64,000 nt of DNA from Pohlia nutans (Eukaryota > Streptophyta > Bryopsida > Bryales > Mniaceae). Every line of letters starts with the position of its first letter. Position 1 is the first letter of the stretch. Shown one piece after another: positions 35,864 through 49,074 of the stretch. The DNA is taken from contig CM040085.1 in assembly GCA_022496805.1 (NCBI GenBank), positions 18,567,811 to 18,631,810 of the forward strand, read 5' to 3'. Made by a program: the position numbers and the translations under genes. The notes under the pieces were generated by a model. It ran no database searches, had not been told where the DNA came from, and saw nothing but the letters and a program-made list of their open reading frames with translations.

Positions 35864-37274
35864 TATGGGGAGCATCTATATTTTATAATGCAGACTGTTC
35901 ACGCACGCACGTGAGGATAGTTCTGTTGTTGTAATTGTCGTGCTGAACTTCCACATGGTTCAACCTAGTATAACATTAACTTCGGTGATACCTATATAAA
36001 ATTGATCTAAACATAGGTGACACTTGTATGAAACATGCCTAGATGATACATGTATGAAATTCGGTTGTAGGTCTTATCAAAATTTGACTACTTTTTCAAA
36101 AAGTCTAGGTTATCTTTAGCAAAAACATTCTTAAGGTTTTTTTTTATAACAAGGAGTTGAAAGAAATTACTAGTTTAGTATGGTTAGAGGCATATGATTT
36201 TCAGTAGCTTTCTAAGTGATTAGGCACAGCCCCATGAAATGATGAGGAATATACCTCATCATTTTGTCAGATCCATCAGTAGCTACGGGGGAGGGGGGTG
36301 CATGTCATGCTCAACAACGATCTGGGTGGTAGTCTCCGTGGGAGACGAGCAAAAGAACTAGATACCAAGTGACAAGCAGACAAGGTAGTAGGGGAGAACT
36401 CAAATCATGCAATCGATCAATTATACGGTAAAACATCTAACTATATACTAATTACTCTAATAATTCAAATCTAACAAAATACCTAGAATAAACATGAGGA
36501 ATATAGAAAAATCACTAACTACCACAGTAATTGCTTTACCATGGTTCGTGAACCATTTGGATGGTTCACACCATCTTCAATAGGAAACTTGCAAAGTGAA
36601 GGAATATTAGAAATAGCATATTAATTAGTCTTTTTTCTACTAGTCAATAAGGAAAGCAAATTCAACTGTTACCAAACTTCTCTAGATTCATTAAGTTTGC
36701 AACCAACGGCTCTCAAGTCAATTCCCAAGTGGGGCTTATTTTTTGGCTTTTCTATTATTGTCATACTTGCAAATTGCATTCTTTTGGAAAGGTTTTGGGA
36801 GTACATGATTTCAATGCATCACTCATTTTTCTTAAAAGGCATAATATTTTGTTTTCTTCACTTTAAATCAACAAGCTTAGAAGTACAATTATTGGGCAAT
36901 TATCTAACTACATTGGCACTCAAGGAAGGTTGAATTTTGTGATAGTAGAGATTCCAAGTTCAAAACCCTTAACTCACTTTAGAAATGTGAGGCAAAGTCT
37001 GACTTGATGAAGGATGATTTTGAAGCTAATGTGGTGAATACGTATGACGAAAATATCAAATTATTTTACAAAGACATTTCATGTGGGAATATATTTCTCG
37101 CACCATTTTCCTTGCTCAAAAGCTTGTTGCAGAAGGTGGGAGAAATACTCGTACTCTGACACCCCGGAATGCAGATGTTTCCAAAGAGGTCCCAAGGATT
37201 GAGATTTTCTAACCGCAGATGGTCGAAGGGCAAAGTGCCCTTCTCCAAGGCTTCGTGATTTCAATGCCAACATA
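35864..37274. other. Intergenic between the two family F MITEs
   Basis: No supported gene; short frames only. Confidence 0.4.
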
Positions 37275-37463
37275 AGGTTCTTTAGCCCTTCTATTGTTGA
37301 CCTCAGAATCTGGGCCACTAATATTCCCAAATCACTATAGTAGATTCCAAATCATAGGTAAGCCCACCTCATCTTTAACTAAAGGGTGGGTGGTCAGACA
37401 CTATTGAAGCATCTACAGTGCTACTGTTGAAAAGGGAGGACTCCACTAACTGTTAAAGAACAT
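37275..37463. mobile_element. MITE family F copy 2 (TA target)
   Basis: Same ends and interior as 35665-35863, in the same orientation. The right end has diverged slightly (TTAAAGAACAT). Confidence 0.8.
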
Positions 37464-38170
37464 TATGAGGGAGCCGCGAGCCCCCGCAAAATGGCCACTT
37501 GGGAGTGTGATTTAGCAGGCTTGGCAAAGTCCTGGCTTCACAAGGACTGAGTAGCGCGGGAGCGGAATACCTACACCATGTGCACAAGGTACTCTCTCAT
37601 CCATCTGTGTCTGTTTGGAAATCGGAAGGCCTTACACCAGAAATTTCTCCGAACCAAATTATGTCTTTTGCTATATTAGGTCAAGCATTGCCTCATGTCT
37701 CTCTTTTGCCTCATGTACCAGCAGATTTAGTAGTTGCACTTTCTGAACAACTCATTTTTGTCATTGTCAATTCTTGAAGGTATGGAGAATGCTCCATTGA
37801 GTTTGCATCTGTACATACGCCATGATCAAGGTCCAGAGGACCCTTGCAGCATCCACTGCAAGTTCTAGCTTACACTGCGTTTGAATGGTATCAATCCTCC
37901 TCTGTGATTCATTTCCAAAACCTCGCCTAAACCCTCATTTGTTGAGAGCCGAACCCTAAATTCATTATGAACACGATGCTTAACGCTGAGCCTCCCGAAA
38001 CCTACAAATTATACTTTGATTCCAAGACCTGAAGATTCTTGCACAAGTGAGGTACTTTCTTTTATTTTCTTACGGTGCACCTCAAACATGCAATTTTGAA
38101 ATGTACAAGGCTAAGTGTCGCATGGTACTGGCTATTGAAGTGCAACAGAGAGTGAGAGAGAGATGATCCT
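37464..38170. other. Downstream of the HSPA12-like gene
   Basis: Should include the 3' UTR of the leftward gene ending at 38171. Nothing else recognised. Confidence 0.4.
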
Positions 38171-41100
38171 TCAGTGGTACCCAACTGCAACTGGGAGTTC
38201 CACTTGCTGAGCTCCACCAGCGGAAAAGTTCAACGCTTCTGCTTTGATTTCTAACCTGGTCCGGCCGAAGAAGAGCGAGACTTTCAACCTGCGAGCCTTT
38301 TGCAACATCATGTCCTGGGAGATATCAATCACGACTTCGCCCTCCTTCTTCACCCACTCGCCAACCGTGTACCGGGGCTCCATCTCGTCGTCACAGCTCA
38401 GAAGCTCCAGCACCATGGACTTCTGGTCGTGGTAGATCGGTGTGAACATGGCGCTGATGCAATCATCCACTGGGACTTGGTCACCCTTCCGGATGTACGC
38501 CTTGAACCGGTTCTTGCATTTCAGGACGCCGTCGATGTCTTCCAGGAATTCACGAGGATCCACGCCGATCTGGAAGGGCTCCACGGAGGTGAATCCGTAC
38601 GTCTTCTTGCTGACTCGGGAGGCGATAGAGGCGGGCTTGAGGGCCAGAGCCACAGCTCCTTGACAGACAGCACTGCCAGGGGTAGGCGAGCTGACGATCA
38701 GCGCCACTTGGGACGAGAATCTCCGTTTGATGCAGTTCAGGAGATACGGCGACGCTGCGAACCCGCCAACCACAACGAGATACTTCACCCCACCGGGAAC
38801 TTGACCTAGTTGGTGCGCAATGAGCGCTATGTTCTGTTCCACGACGGGATCGAAGACATTGGACTGAATCTCCTCGTAGGAAAGCTCCAGCTCGTCGTAT
38901 GAATCCCTGGCAGGAGCGCCCTTGTTTTCGTCGTCAAGCTCCCACTCCGACGCCAGTTTGCGGGGGATGTTGATTTCGATGCTCTCGCCGATGGACATTG
39001 GATCGCCGAAGCTGAATTTCGCTAGCTCCCAGGCTTTGAGCATCAGGGCGTACACGTTCGGGTGCTTTTTGATGCACGCCTCCAAGCACGGGCCCATTTT
39101 TTGGTGCAGCAATGCCATGAAGCGCATGTCCACGTACGTGCCGCCACACAAGCCCCCGGAGCTCGTCGTGAGCTCCTTCACTTTGTACCTGTTAGGACAA
39201 TAGTTAGTCCTATGTCAATATCAACTAACTGCTGGTTACCGTAATCTAGTTACCTAATTACACCTATTAAATAAAGGTTACAACGCTTGAGACTACCATA
39301 GCATACCAGAGCATAGCATACATGAGCAGAGAGAGGAGTACCCTTTTCCACCGAGCATCCCAAAGGAATCTTCAATTGAATCCCCTTTTTTAACTCATGA
39401 GGGAATGCCATATGCATACCATAAATTGCAAGATTCATGAGGAAATGCCATACAGTCTTCATTTCTATTTTGAAGTGAAGTGAGGAGCACATTCAAAAAG
39501 GTACTCCCTCTCTCTCAACTCTAGTATGCTACATGACATTCACTAGCCTTCAAGAAGGCTGCCTGTTAGTTTCATTCACCTTTATATATGAAGTGACAAG
39601 TGACATGTAATTGAATCAAATAAACAATTACAAGACACTGTTGAATTGTGATTGAGTGAGTGCTTTCGATTACTGTTCACTATGGTTAGTTGCTCTTGCT
39701 TAATGCCACCTGCTCTCATAGCTACTGATGTGATGTGGAATATCCCACATCATTTCATTGGGGATGAAATGATGTGGGATATTCCACATCATTATATTGG
39801 GAAGAAGGCAACAGTCACAGAGGCTGAATGTTATGTATGACTCTCTTCATCTTTCCTCATTATTAATATTACACAAATATATATTCTTTATATATTTTAC
39901 GCATTGTGAATGCACCTAGAGCGAAGTTAATCATAAAAGCTCTTTGTTTGGAGGTTGTAGGAAGAAGATCATTAATAAAAATGGGCTCTACTCTCAACCA
40001 TTGCAAGAGCATATTCAAATTAATGCATTCATAGTACCCGTGGTGGCCCGTGGACACGACTTCCTGCACCACGATGTCGGTGGTGCCGCCGCCGATGTCC
40101 GCCACCAGGAGCCGGTCGCCGACCTCCAGCGTCTGCTCTTTCACGGCCTGGTGGCAATGGAACGCCGCTGCTTCGGGCTCCAGCACCATGATCAGCGGGT
40201 GAGGGCTCCCCTCCAACAACCCGGTCGCCCTCATGCACATCTTCATCACCTCCTTGGCCGCGTTGTCCCAGATAGACGGCACCGTGACGCACCACTGGAT
40301 CACTTCCGTGCTCAATTGCGCGCCGTAGTTGTTCCGCAGTGTCGCCATGATCAGCGCGCCCATCTCCCGCAGGTAGTCCGTGATCAGCAGCTCCACCGTC
40401 AGCCCCGGTGGCAGCGCATGCGCCGACGACGCCCCCATGTCCTTCCCGGCCAAGTGGAGCTTGAATCTCGTCAGGTATGTCCCCACCTCAGGATCATCGC
40501 CTCCTCTGCAACTCTCAAAATCATCAACTCTGTTTCTAAGAACTTCTACAGCTAAAAAAACACGTATAATTTGAGTTTTCAAATTATAAAACAAAGTTTA
40601 AGTTTAAGTTTACATAGCATAATAGAGCAATGGGAGCCAACACCCTTTTGCAATGGGACCACAGTCTAGAAACCAAATTTACGTGGCAATGATGTCCATG
40701 ATAGTCCCAAAATTCATGAAATACAAATGCACAGGGAGATAAATACAAGATTCCCATATGGGAAACGAGGACAAATTTCCCACAATTGTAACTTTCCCAG
40801 ATCAAAAATACACTACAATCATCCCAAGAAAGTTACAATTGTGGGAAATTTGTCCCACTTCCCATATGAAATCCCATGTGGGAATGTCTTAATTTCTCCC
40901 TGTGATGACATTCCTTCATTACTTAGAAAAGTGGATGTAAGTGAAGATTCTCTTTTGATCTAGTTTTTAAAAGGACACTCCATTGCATATACAAGCTGAC
41001 AAAGCTACTGATACCTAAAATCGCTGAAAATAAAAGAATTCATACAAGGAGTTGTGCAGGATTAGAAGCAAATTTACCTCTGGCGGTGACGAGAGGCTTG

Positions 41101-41358
41101 AATTAGGTCTTGGGCGTACTGGCTGCGAGCAGGGTAACCCCATGACTGAAGCGCCAAGGATGAGCCTCCCGGTTGCTTCTTGTAGTAGCTTGCGGTTAGC
41201 GTCTTGCAGTAAGGACTCTCCATGGCTCCGGCCCTGGGGTAGTCGTAATGGGCGTAGATCCGGTCGGGCTCTGTGATGTGTGCAAACGCGAACCCGGAGA
41301 ACGTGGTTCCGAAGTCCAGCCCGACTACTACCCTCGGCCTACTCCTGCTGTCTTCCAT
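38171..41358 (-). CDS. HSPA12-like Hsp70-family ATPase (3 exons)
   Basis: Exons are 41358-41078, 40505-40038 and 39188-38171, giving 588 residues with clean junctions (AG|A for Arg94, GG|G for Gly250). Phosphate-binding loop 1 is VVVGLDFGTTFSG (Asp15), loop 2 is LLVADIGGGTTDI (Asp230) and the adenosine motif is VVVGGFAASP (about 388-397), so the actin/Hsp70 ATPase fold is complete. The segment CVTVPSIWD is also typical of the Hsp70 fold. The C-terminus lacks a canonical Hsp70 substrate-binding domain and EEVD tail, and overall layout matches the divergent HSPA12A/B group known mainly from animals and fungi, with plant members in early lineages by recollection. Clients are unknown and a cytosolic location is likely. 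Both introns carry palindromic repeats. Confidence 0.88.
39731..39791. repeat. Perfect 28-bp hairpin in intron 2 of the HSPA12-like gene
   Basis: The two 28-bp arms (39731-39758 and 39764-39791) are exact inverses around a 5-nt loop (TGGGG). Each arm contains the palindrome-like GTGGAATATCCCAC. It could be a MITE relic or a small-RNA hairpin. Confidence 0.8.
40730..40904. mobile_element. Hairpin MITE in intron 1 of the HSPA12-like gene (ATG flanks)
   Basis: The ends CACAGGGAGA and TCTCCCTGTG are flanked by ATG (40727-40729 and 40905-40907). Arms share GGACAAATTTCCCACAATTG and TAACTTTC. Confidence 0.75.
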
Positions 41359-44198
41359 GTCGCAGCTTGATTCTCAGTGTGTCCAAGCGGTTTGCAGATC
41401 ACTAGCTACGATCCATGTCCTGGCCACGGCAAATTAAAAAAGAATCGGTAGACTGTCGGTACCGAAGCGCTATCGACCAGGCACACAACAAAGCTTCAGA
41501 TTCATGATTGTTAGACTCCTCGAACACAAGATTATACACTCAAATGGCCATGGCTAGATGCCGACAATCACATGAAAAACCGGGGGGTGATCAGTCCTTG
41601 GCTACGAGGTCGCCCTAGCGGCAGCAGAGCAGCAGCTACCTCATCCTGCGAAGATGGGATCAATCGGTGACCTGCAAGCCCATTGCAGTACACATAACTG
41701 AATCTCAAGCTTTTGCCTGAGTTGAGAGAGTCGGGGAGTTGCATCAGATGAAACAGTCGGTAAATTCACACCATTCTGCACGCAAGTTGCACCCTAAGTT
41801 GCTTCCTCGACCGACAAGCAGACTTCACAATTTACTAATCAGAATGGGCTGGGCTACATCAGTCCACGCCTACGCGGTGCACACTGGCTTCTATTTAATC
41901 AATTCTTTAATCATACCATATTTTCTTGCTGTAACAAGCGGCTAGTCTCTGCCTCAGTATTTACCCCAGATTTACTTTTACAGCTTCCTTTTACTGTCCA
42001 GGCACATAACTCCTGGTAACTCCTCAAAAACAAAGTGTTTTCGTAGTCTCTCCCCTGGTGGGGCAGAGACAATAAAAAAAAACAACTCTTATTGTAGGTG
42101 AGGAGCAGAGCCGGAACATAGATATATATAAATTATGAAAGAAAATTAAGAATGTTAGAAATATTAGAGAAATTCGTAAAGTAGCAAAAACACTAGTTTC
42201 TGGGTTTGTGTCAGCAAGAAACACCCGGCGCATCCTAAATACAGAAACTATGTTTTGATCTAAAAACAAATGAAGTATGAGATTTATTTTCGGAAACTAA
42301 AGTTGGGTGACTGAGTTTCATATGGAGATGGCACTGACACTATGTGGGCCGCATGGGAATCACTTGCAGCTTGCTATTCCAAGCAAGTGAAGGCTTAAGC
42401 TCACTATTCAAGTACTGGCCCACTCAACCAAGTTCACTATTTCCGCAGGCTATTTGAGGAAATTTGAGGAATCTCTAGTACTTTTCGTTTCTCTCCATAG
42501 GACTGGATGGGGTACCAAAAGAAAGATTGCTCACCCAACTACTTTGTGAATTTCTCAACTAAACACATATTTGTAGGAGTGGTTGTAGAGCAAAGCAAGA
42601 ATATTACTTTGCCAATACAACATCTATAAATAGAAAGGTAGATGTGTATTGTTTCGGTGGTATTACATGTACACACTTGTTTGTGTTGTCCAAATAATAC
42701 ATGTTGAGATGCATTGAAATCATGTATCAAGAGTACAAGGGTGTTGTTGGAGAAACATCCAAGTATAAGAGCATACGCAAAACCAACACTCAACTTTGTA
42801 TGTACAATTCATATAAGTGTTACTTTTTGGATGAAAGTGATAATGCCACTAAGTTGCTTGGCTACTGGTGTCTGTATTGGTGTCTGACATTGATAGTAAA
42901 GTTTATTTCAAGTGTGAAAACACCAAGAAAAAGACAAAAGACAAGCTTGCCTCTAATTGCTTCAGAGCATCTCCACTCCTACACGTTAGAGATGACTTGC
43001 TGAAATTATTCATTTACATTTGAAGAGCCCTTGCACTTTCACTCCCCCACTCTTGCACGCCCCTCACACATCAAAAGTGCACATCAAATAGTCAATGGAC
43101 CAATCACAAGTAGAATGTAGGGATATAGACAACTAAATAGTGATTTGAAGGGCCATTTCTTGACACGTTAGGATTGAGAGTCAAGAGGCATTTTGGAAGG
43201 GCCCTTGGCACTTTTCATCTAGTTCTGGAGTGTGAAGGACTCTGGGAGGGCTACGATGGAGCTACTCTCACAGATAACTCTATTTCTCAAGGATTTCCAA
43301 CATTTTCAATATTTTACTCTTCCAATTTTTGAAAAAAATGCAACATACTAATTTTTAATTGATTTCCAACAAATCTTAGAGGAGCATAGGGTAGTACCCA
43401 AGGCCATATTGACACTAGCTTGGAGCCAATTCGGGACTTGTGCACCCCGATCTAACATTATTCATTGGTGCCCAAATACCTCTTTTCTACCAGGGTGCTT
43501 CCACCAGAACTGCACATCAAATAAGATTCTAATGCATGTTGGGTCAAACTAATTGCATAAAATTGACCTAATCAGAGCCGGTCAAAGTTGAGGGAGTTGC
43601 TGTAATTAGGGAAGGCTGTTATATTTGGGTAATTCTACGTTGCCCGAAAATGACTCATACAAATCCCATATTCTTCACTGTAAAGACATCCAATGCACCA
43701 TCACTCTTCATTATAAATACAGGTAATTGTAAGTTTATCTGCTGTATTCATACTCAAGTTTCTCCTTGCAGATTCAAGACTCATCCACCGAATCAGATAT
43801 GCTTTGCAAAAACGCAGTAAAGCAAATGCCAATTTGTAAGATATTCTCCAATATTCCTTTTTCTTTCATGAAAAGATTGTTTTAAAAAAGTAAATTTCTT
43901 GTCGTTAATGAAGTATTGTCAGAGTGGGCCAAATCAACGGTGCACAAAATCATGTACTTAATCAGTTTATTCATCATACCATTTTCAGTTTTCTTGCACT
44001 GAAAATAACAAAACATGGCCACATCATGTGGATTACAAGAAAAGAGAGTCTCTTTACCATCTCTACAAGAGGAAGCCCACTTTTGAAGAAGATAATGCCA
44101 ACTTAACTATGATACAGGTAGCAAACCAAAGAATGACTTTTAACCCTATGTATGGTTACTTTCAAGGAGACTCGTGCCACAACCTTCTTCTGCAGCAC
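41359..44198. other. Intergenic region
   Basis: Holds the HSPA12-like promoter (right of 41358). 41944-42072 is the intact relative of the repeat at 7478-8163 (inverted). About 42965-43262 has GAGCATCTCCA-like and TGGAGCTACTCTC-like ends, suggestive of a decayed TIR element. No gene recognised. Confidence 0.45.
41944..42072. mobile_element. Intact TIR repeat related to 7478-8163
   Basis: The ends GTCTCTGCCTCAG and GGGGCAGAGAC, and the interior TACTTTTACAGC / AACTCCT / GTGTTTTCGTAGTC, match the split copy in inverted orientation. At the insertion point it has CTGA once. Confidence 0.7.
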
Positions 44199-47100
44199 TT
44201 ACCAAGATAAAGTTGGAAGAATAGAGCTGAAAGAAACAACAGGTGAAGACTGTCCCAACTGCGCAGCAGCTTGAAAGCAGTCAAGAGCTTCTTGCGAATG
44301 GCCCTCGGCCTTGTGCAACAGACCCATCTGCAACCAAGCCTCCTCATGGGTGGGCTCAGCTTGCAAAGCCTCTGCCAAGTAGCTGCGAGCCACAGGCAGG
44401 GAGTGTTTACCACCTCTTTCACGAAGCAGAGCTCCCAACCGCACTTTGCTGTCCACATGAGTTGTATCAACAGCTAAAGCATTTTTGTAGCTTGCTATTG
44501 CCTCTTCTGGTTGCCCTTGCGCCTCATGTAGCTTCCCTGAGATATTGAGCAAGTTGTATTCAGAAATAGGAATCTGAAATAGACCTTCATAGAGCTATGC
44601 ACAACCAGTTGCTTCATAAAATAATCTACCTTATAGACGTAGGATGTGACATGTCAAAAAAGTTTGAGTTCCTCACCAGTGGCACACCAAGTGACAGTGG
44701 AGTAGGTTTTCAAAGCTTGCGCTTTCTCCAAGCAGGTTTCCGCATCGCGCCATTGCTTTAATTCAGTATATACACTTGCCAAGTCTTGCCACACCTCCAC
44801 CTCTTCCACCCTCCCTACTGTCTGTAGTGCATGAAATTTCCGTGAGGGCACTGGTAAAGCATCAAGTACGATCTCCTTGAAAAACAAATGAAAAATCTGT
44901 TTGAAACAAGTCCAAGTTCTAGAAACAGGTTTAATATTGCTTGACAATCAGTAGCTAAGCTTTTTTGATCTGTTGTTACGCCTCATAGCTTAGATCAAGA
45001 CAACAAGCAGATGAATTACCATACACATCAGATCATGAACTTCTAAATGAATTTTGTGTATCATGAAGATGAAACTCAATGATAGGCTGAAATAACCTTA
45101 TTCTTTGGCCAATTCCAAGCCTCAAAGCTGAAACTCTGGTGACTGGCTTGCACCAAAGACAGCAATTGCCGGTAGGTGTGAACCGCGCGAAGGGGTTGGC
45201 CGGCTGCCATCTGAATTTTGGCTCGTGTTTGCAATAAACGCCCCTGCTGCCAAGGGCTACTCTCTTCTGCTGCAGCTTCAAGGACCAGCTCCGCCTCAGC
45301 ATGCCTTTCCTGCGCTGTCAGCAGCAAGGTGAAAAACCGCCAGCCCTCCACCCATGCTCCACTGCTGATGTCCAAGAAGCGCTTTGCACAGTCCAGTGCT
45401 ATGCTAAGTTGACGCTGCATGGCATATTCTAAACCTAAATCAAAAACTATCATTGGGTCTTCACTCTCTAAAGCAGCTGCTTCCTGAAAAAACAGTTGCC
45501 ACATTGACGTTAGAAACATTGCCGCACTGCACATTGACTTAAAATGAGCATCAAATTGACAATTGTGGTAATTTACAAGACTTCAAATAAAGACAACGTA
45601 TCAGCTCATCCAAACGAGTTAAATAGACACCCATTCCATATACCCCTAGGCTTTGTGCACTACTGAAACAATGGCACCTAGTACTTGGCAGCACGGTATT
45701 CTCTGACCTACATAGAGATCTGCCCTCCCTAGTGCTCACTTGAGTTTCCATACGCAGACAAAGAAGTGATTCAAGCATACAAAAACGACTTCCAGTCACA
45801 GCCAAGCACTGGAAGGCTACAAAAGAAGAAAGCAGTTGACTGACATACTTGCAGAGCTTCCACAGCTTTATGCTGAAGCTGTCCCCTCTCTGAATCTGAT
45901 GACGCAACCCTAGCCTGGGTACCGAATGCTACACCTAATATATGAAGAGCACGGCTTTTCATGTACATAAGCTCAGGAGACATCTGTTCCAATGCCCTCT
46001 CTGCATAACCAACTCCCTCCATCGCAAGGTTTTTTCGTGCGGCACACATGCTAGCTGCCAAAAGCAAGGAGGCTACATCGTTCGGCCTCTCCACTGGGCT
46101 TAAAGACTTTCGGAGGAGATTCAGGGCCAGATCGTCCTCCCCTGCTCCACAATAACAAAGGGCCAAGTCGTACCAGCGGTCTGTCCTTGTCATTGTACCT
46201 GGCAGCAGCTCTTCATACTGGTGAGCCAGCACTGCGGATTGACCACACACTGAAAGGGCAAAAGATAGGTGATCCAAAACACTATGATCAAAAACACCTT
46301 TAGACAAAATGTTTCGTCGCAACAGGAGGAGCAGCAGCAAGATGGCCTCTTCTGTGTTATTCTTAGGAACATATCCACCATCTCTTGAATCAGGAGGGGA
46401 CGGCATAGATGATGAGGCATCAACACCTCCATAAAGCAACAGAATGGCAAATTCCTTCTGAAGGGCTGCGAGTGTGTCCTCATTAGAACCCCACGTACTG
46501 AGCAATGCCTGGCGATAGGCAGGAACAGCTCTATCATTGAGGCCTTCTTGAGCAAGCAGCTGGGGATACAAAACTGAAATCTTGTTCACTAACATTGCTA
46601 CTTTTGTATCACCCCATGTACTCGGCATACCCTCTGGAAAGGCCTCCTCCATCAAGTCGAGCACAGTTTTGCACTCATGGGCAGCATCTGCAATACCATT
46701 TCATATTCTCAGCTTAGACAGATGTCAAGCTCCAAAATCAAGCACTATCCACCAAAGCGATTCAATGGAAGAGCCCAAAGTGACGTTTGAATGATGAATT
46801 CTTTGCCATTACAAATTGACAACCGCAACCCTTGCAAAACCCTAACAACAACCCTCACACCAAGCTGCTTTCTCTTCTGCAAATCAACTTTCCGTAGAGG
46901 AGAGACGTATCACCAACTGCAAAAATGGAACAAGGACGAAATCAATGATGAGCTAGCACCTTCAAGAGCACCAAGCTTCTGGAAGGACTTAGCCTTGAGA
47001 AAGATTGCTTCGATCAGCAAGCTGGATGCATGCAAGAAGTTGGTCAACGTGCCAGCCTTTTGATTCTTCCCTTTCTTGTGACTCCATGTTGTTTTCTCCG

Positions 47101-47558
47101 ATGCGAAGAAACGCATGCTTTGTGCAAGCCCGCTCAAATGGATCCCTTCCAAAACCCGTAAAGCACCTTGGAAATTGCCCTTTCGATACTCAATTCTTCC
47201 GAGTAAGGCTCGAGCCTCCTGCAAAGCTCCCCCAATTCAGGTGCCCTAAACTTGGTCTCACAAAAGCTCCGCTCTGAGAATTAGGGTTTATCTGTACTAC
47301 AATCCACCTGAAATTGTAACAGTGCCAAAAATGCTGCGAGGCAGGGAACATTGAAAAGCATACCTCGTTATTGATTGAAAGGGCTTCACGAAGAGTGACT
47401 TCGGCTTCCTCAAAACTGCCTTGCTCGAGCTTCGCTTCCCCTTCGAGAAGCTTCCGGGAAAGCTCCCTGGAGGCAAGCTCAGGTAGACTCCCACCCCCCT
47501 CCGGCATCACGTCGTCGTCGTGGAATTTGAGTTGGTTTCTGAAGCAACGGCAACACAT
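44199..47558 (-). CDS. NPG/NPGR-type tetratricopeptide protein (6 exons)
   Basis: Exons are 47558-47364, 47218-46960, 46687-45849, 45483-45097, 44875-44677 and 44536-44199. Phases agree at every junction, giving 738 residues, the usual length of the plant NO POLLEN GERMINATION-RELATED family. The start MCCRCFRNQLKF resembles the Cys-rich NPGR N-terminus, so I prefer it to an in-frame ATG 21 bp upstream. TPR-like repeats include EEARALLGRIEYRKGNFQGAL, VEVWQDLASVYTELKQWRDA and EEAWLQMGLLHKAEGHSQEA. Arabidopsis relatives bind calmodulin and act with phosphatidylinositol 4-kinase at the plasma membrane; that role here is inference. It ends at TAA inside a donor-like TTGGTAAGT; the end matches the family, so I take this as the true stop. 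Confidence 0.92.
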
Positions 47559-48465
47559 GCTTGATAATCTTTTTTCCACTCAACATCTTCTTTTTCCTTT
47601 CCACCGCTTATGCATTGCCATTCTCATGCTTTCCATGGATTCCTACGTTCGTTCAATTCAGCATTCCAATACAATAATAATTACGAGTTTTTTCATCGTT
47701 CCCACTATTGATTTCACCGCAAAAAAACAAGTGTTGTGACATCGAAAGAAAAATGGTCGAAAACTCACTTCTTCACCTTGCGACCACTGGGCCACGCCAA
47801 GGACCGCATCGTCGTCCCGCGACCGGGTCACCTGTTCATTGATCCCGATGATTCAACTCCGCAATTGGAGGGTGTTGATAGAGATCTGCAAACGGCAAGA
47901 GTCAGGGATCAAAGAGATAGGGTTTCAAAAACCCTAATCAATCTCGGGTCAACATCCCACCTAATTAGACACAGAAACTTGAAAAAAACACAAAAAGACG
48001 GTCACCGGAATGAAAGGATGGCAGCCTACCAGTTGTGAAGGCATCCTGGTAAAGATGGACAGCTGTAAGCACACAAAAACCGTGTGCTCCAGGAAAATCA
48101 ACACTGAACTTCAGACATTCACGTCGCCCGCGCTTTCAAGCACAGATCATAAAGGCAGGCTCTTCATTCCATGCCTGGCCCGCCCTCCCTCCTTTCGCAA
48201 AACCCTAAGTTAGAAATCGTCCAGCTTGGCTGAAATCAACAAAGCTCCAAACTCCCACTCTTCTGTGAAGCTCCAAACTCCCACTCTTCTGTGAAGCTCC
48301 AAACTGTAGTAAGGTGGAAGTCACATTATTTGTAATATATATATATAAATTAGTGTAGGCAGTAATCCAGGTATTATGTACACTGTGACTGATTGTCAAG
48401 TGACTTTATTTTTTTACCCTCGCTACTGGATAAATACCCGTTACCACCCACTCAACTCCGTTACA
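47559..48465. other. Upstream region of the NPGR-like gene
   Basis: Presumed promoter and 5' UTR. Contains a 26-bp unit (AAGCTCCAAACTCCCACTCT followed by TCTGTG) repeated about 2.5 times at 48240-48306. Short frames at 47736-48213 show no family resemblance. Confidence 0.5.
48240..48306. repeat. 26-bp tandem repeat, 2.5 copies
   Basis: Two perfect copies and a partial copy of a unit beginning AAGCTCCAAACTCCCACTCT. Confidence 0.85.
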
Positions 48466-48757
48466 CTCAACTCCCCTCGTCACCAGGCCCCCTCGAGTTT
48501 GAGGAAGGGCTCGTGGGATCTGGGCCGTTCATGCATATCGACGGTCCACGGGCGATCTGACAGGTGAGGGGGCCGGGTGAGATACTGACAGCTCGGGCCA
48601 TGTACAGTGCTCGGGCCATGTACAGTACATATTTACTTATTTACTTCATATTTACTTCAGTTTGACCTTATTGACTTGGGCCCAGTTAACTTAGCATACC
48701 AGTAGTTAATTCCGGTTACGTGATTTGATTTTTTGGAAGGGGATTCAGAAAGCTATA

Positions 48758-48973
48758 CACTAAATAGGTAGATTGGTGTTAGATACACTAATTTACATAA
48801 ACATGTTGTAAGTTTGCAATATTGACCAATTTTTTTACCCTCTATATTGGTCAAGATGGGGATCTTTCAATAGTATTGAAATTAATGTCTTTGGTAATTT
48901 TTTTTGTCGGGAGTAAAAATCTATAATAGTTTCAGATCTTATAATTATCTAACACCAATCTACCTATTTAGTG
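48758..48973. mobile_element. Tc1/mariner-like MITE inside the left TIR (216 bp)
   Basis: The 28-bp perfect ends start CACTAAATAGGTAGATTGGT, with TA on each side. The mirrored copy in the right arm is at 52468-52683, so it entered before the arms became identical. Confidence 0.85.
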
Positions 48974-49074
48974 TAGTGAGTCCAAGAATGACAACCAATT
49001 GATGAGTTTTGCATTTTGCCTTCTTTTGTGTGATTGATTGATGACTATATGCATTCTGCCAATTTATTTTAGTG

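Noticed and set aside
44195..44210. Possible further exon of the NPGR-like gene after the donor-like TTGGTAAGT
   Set aside because: The reading frame already ends at TAA here at the family's usual C-terminus, and no family-like continuation was seen downstream.
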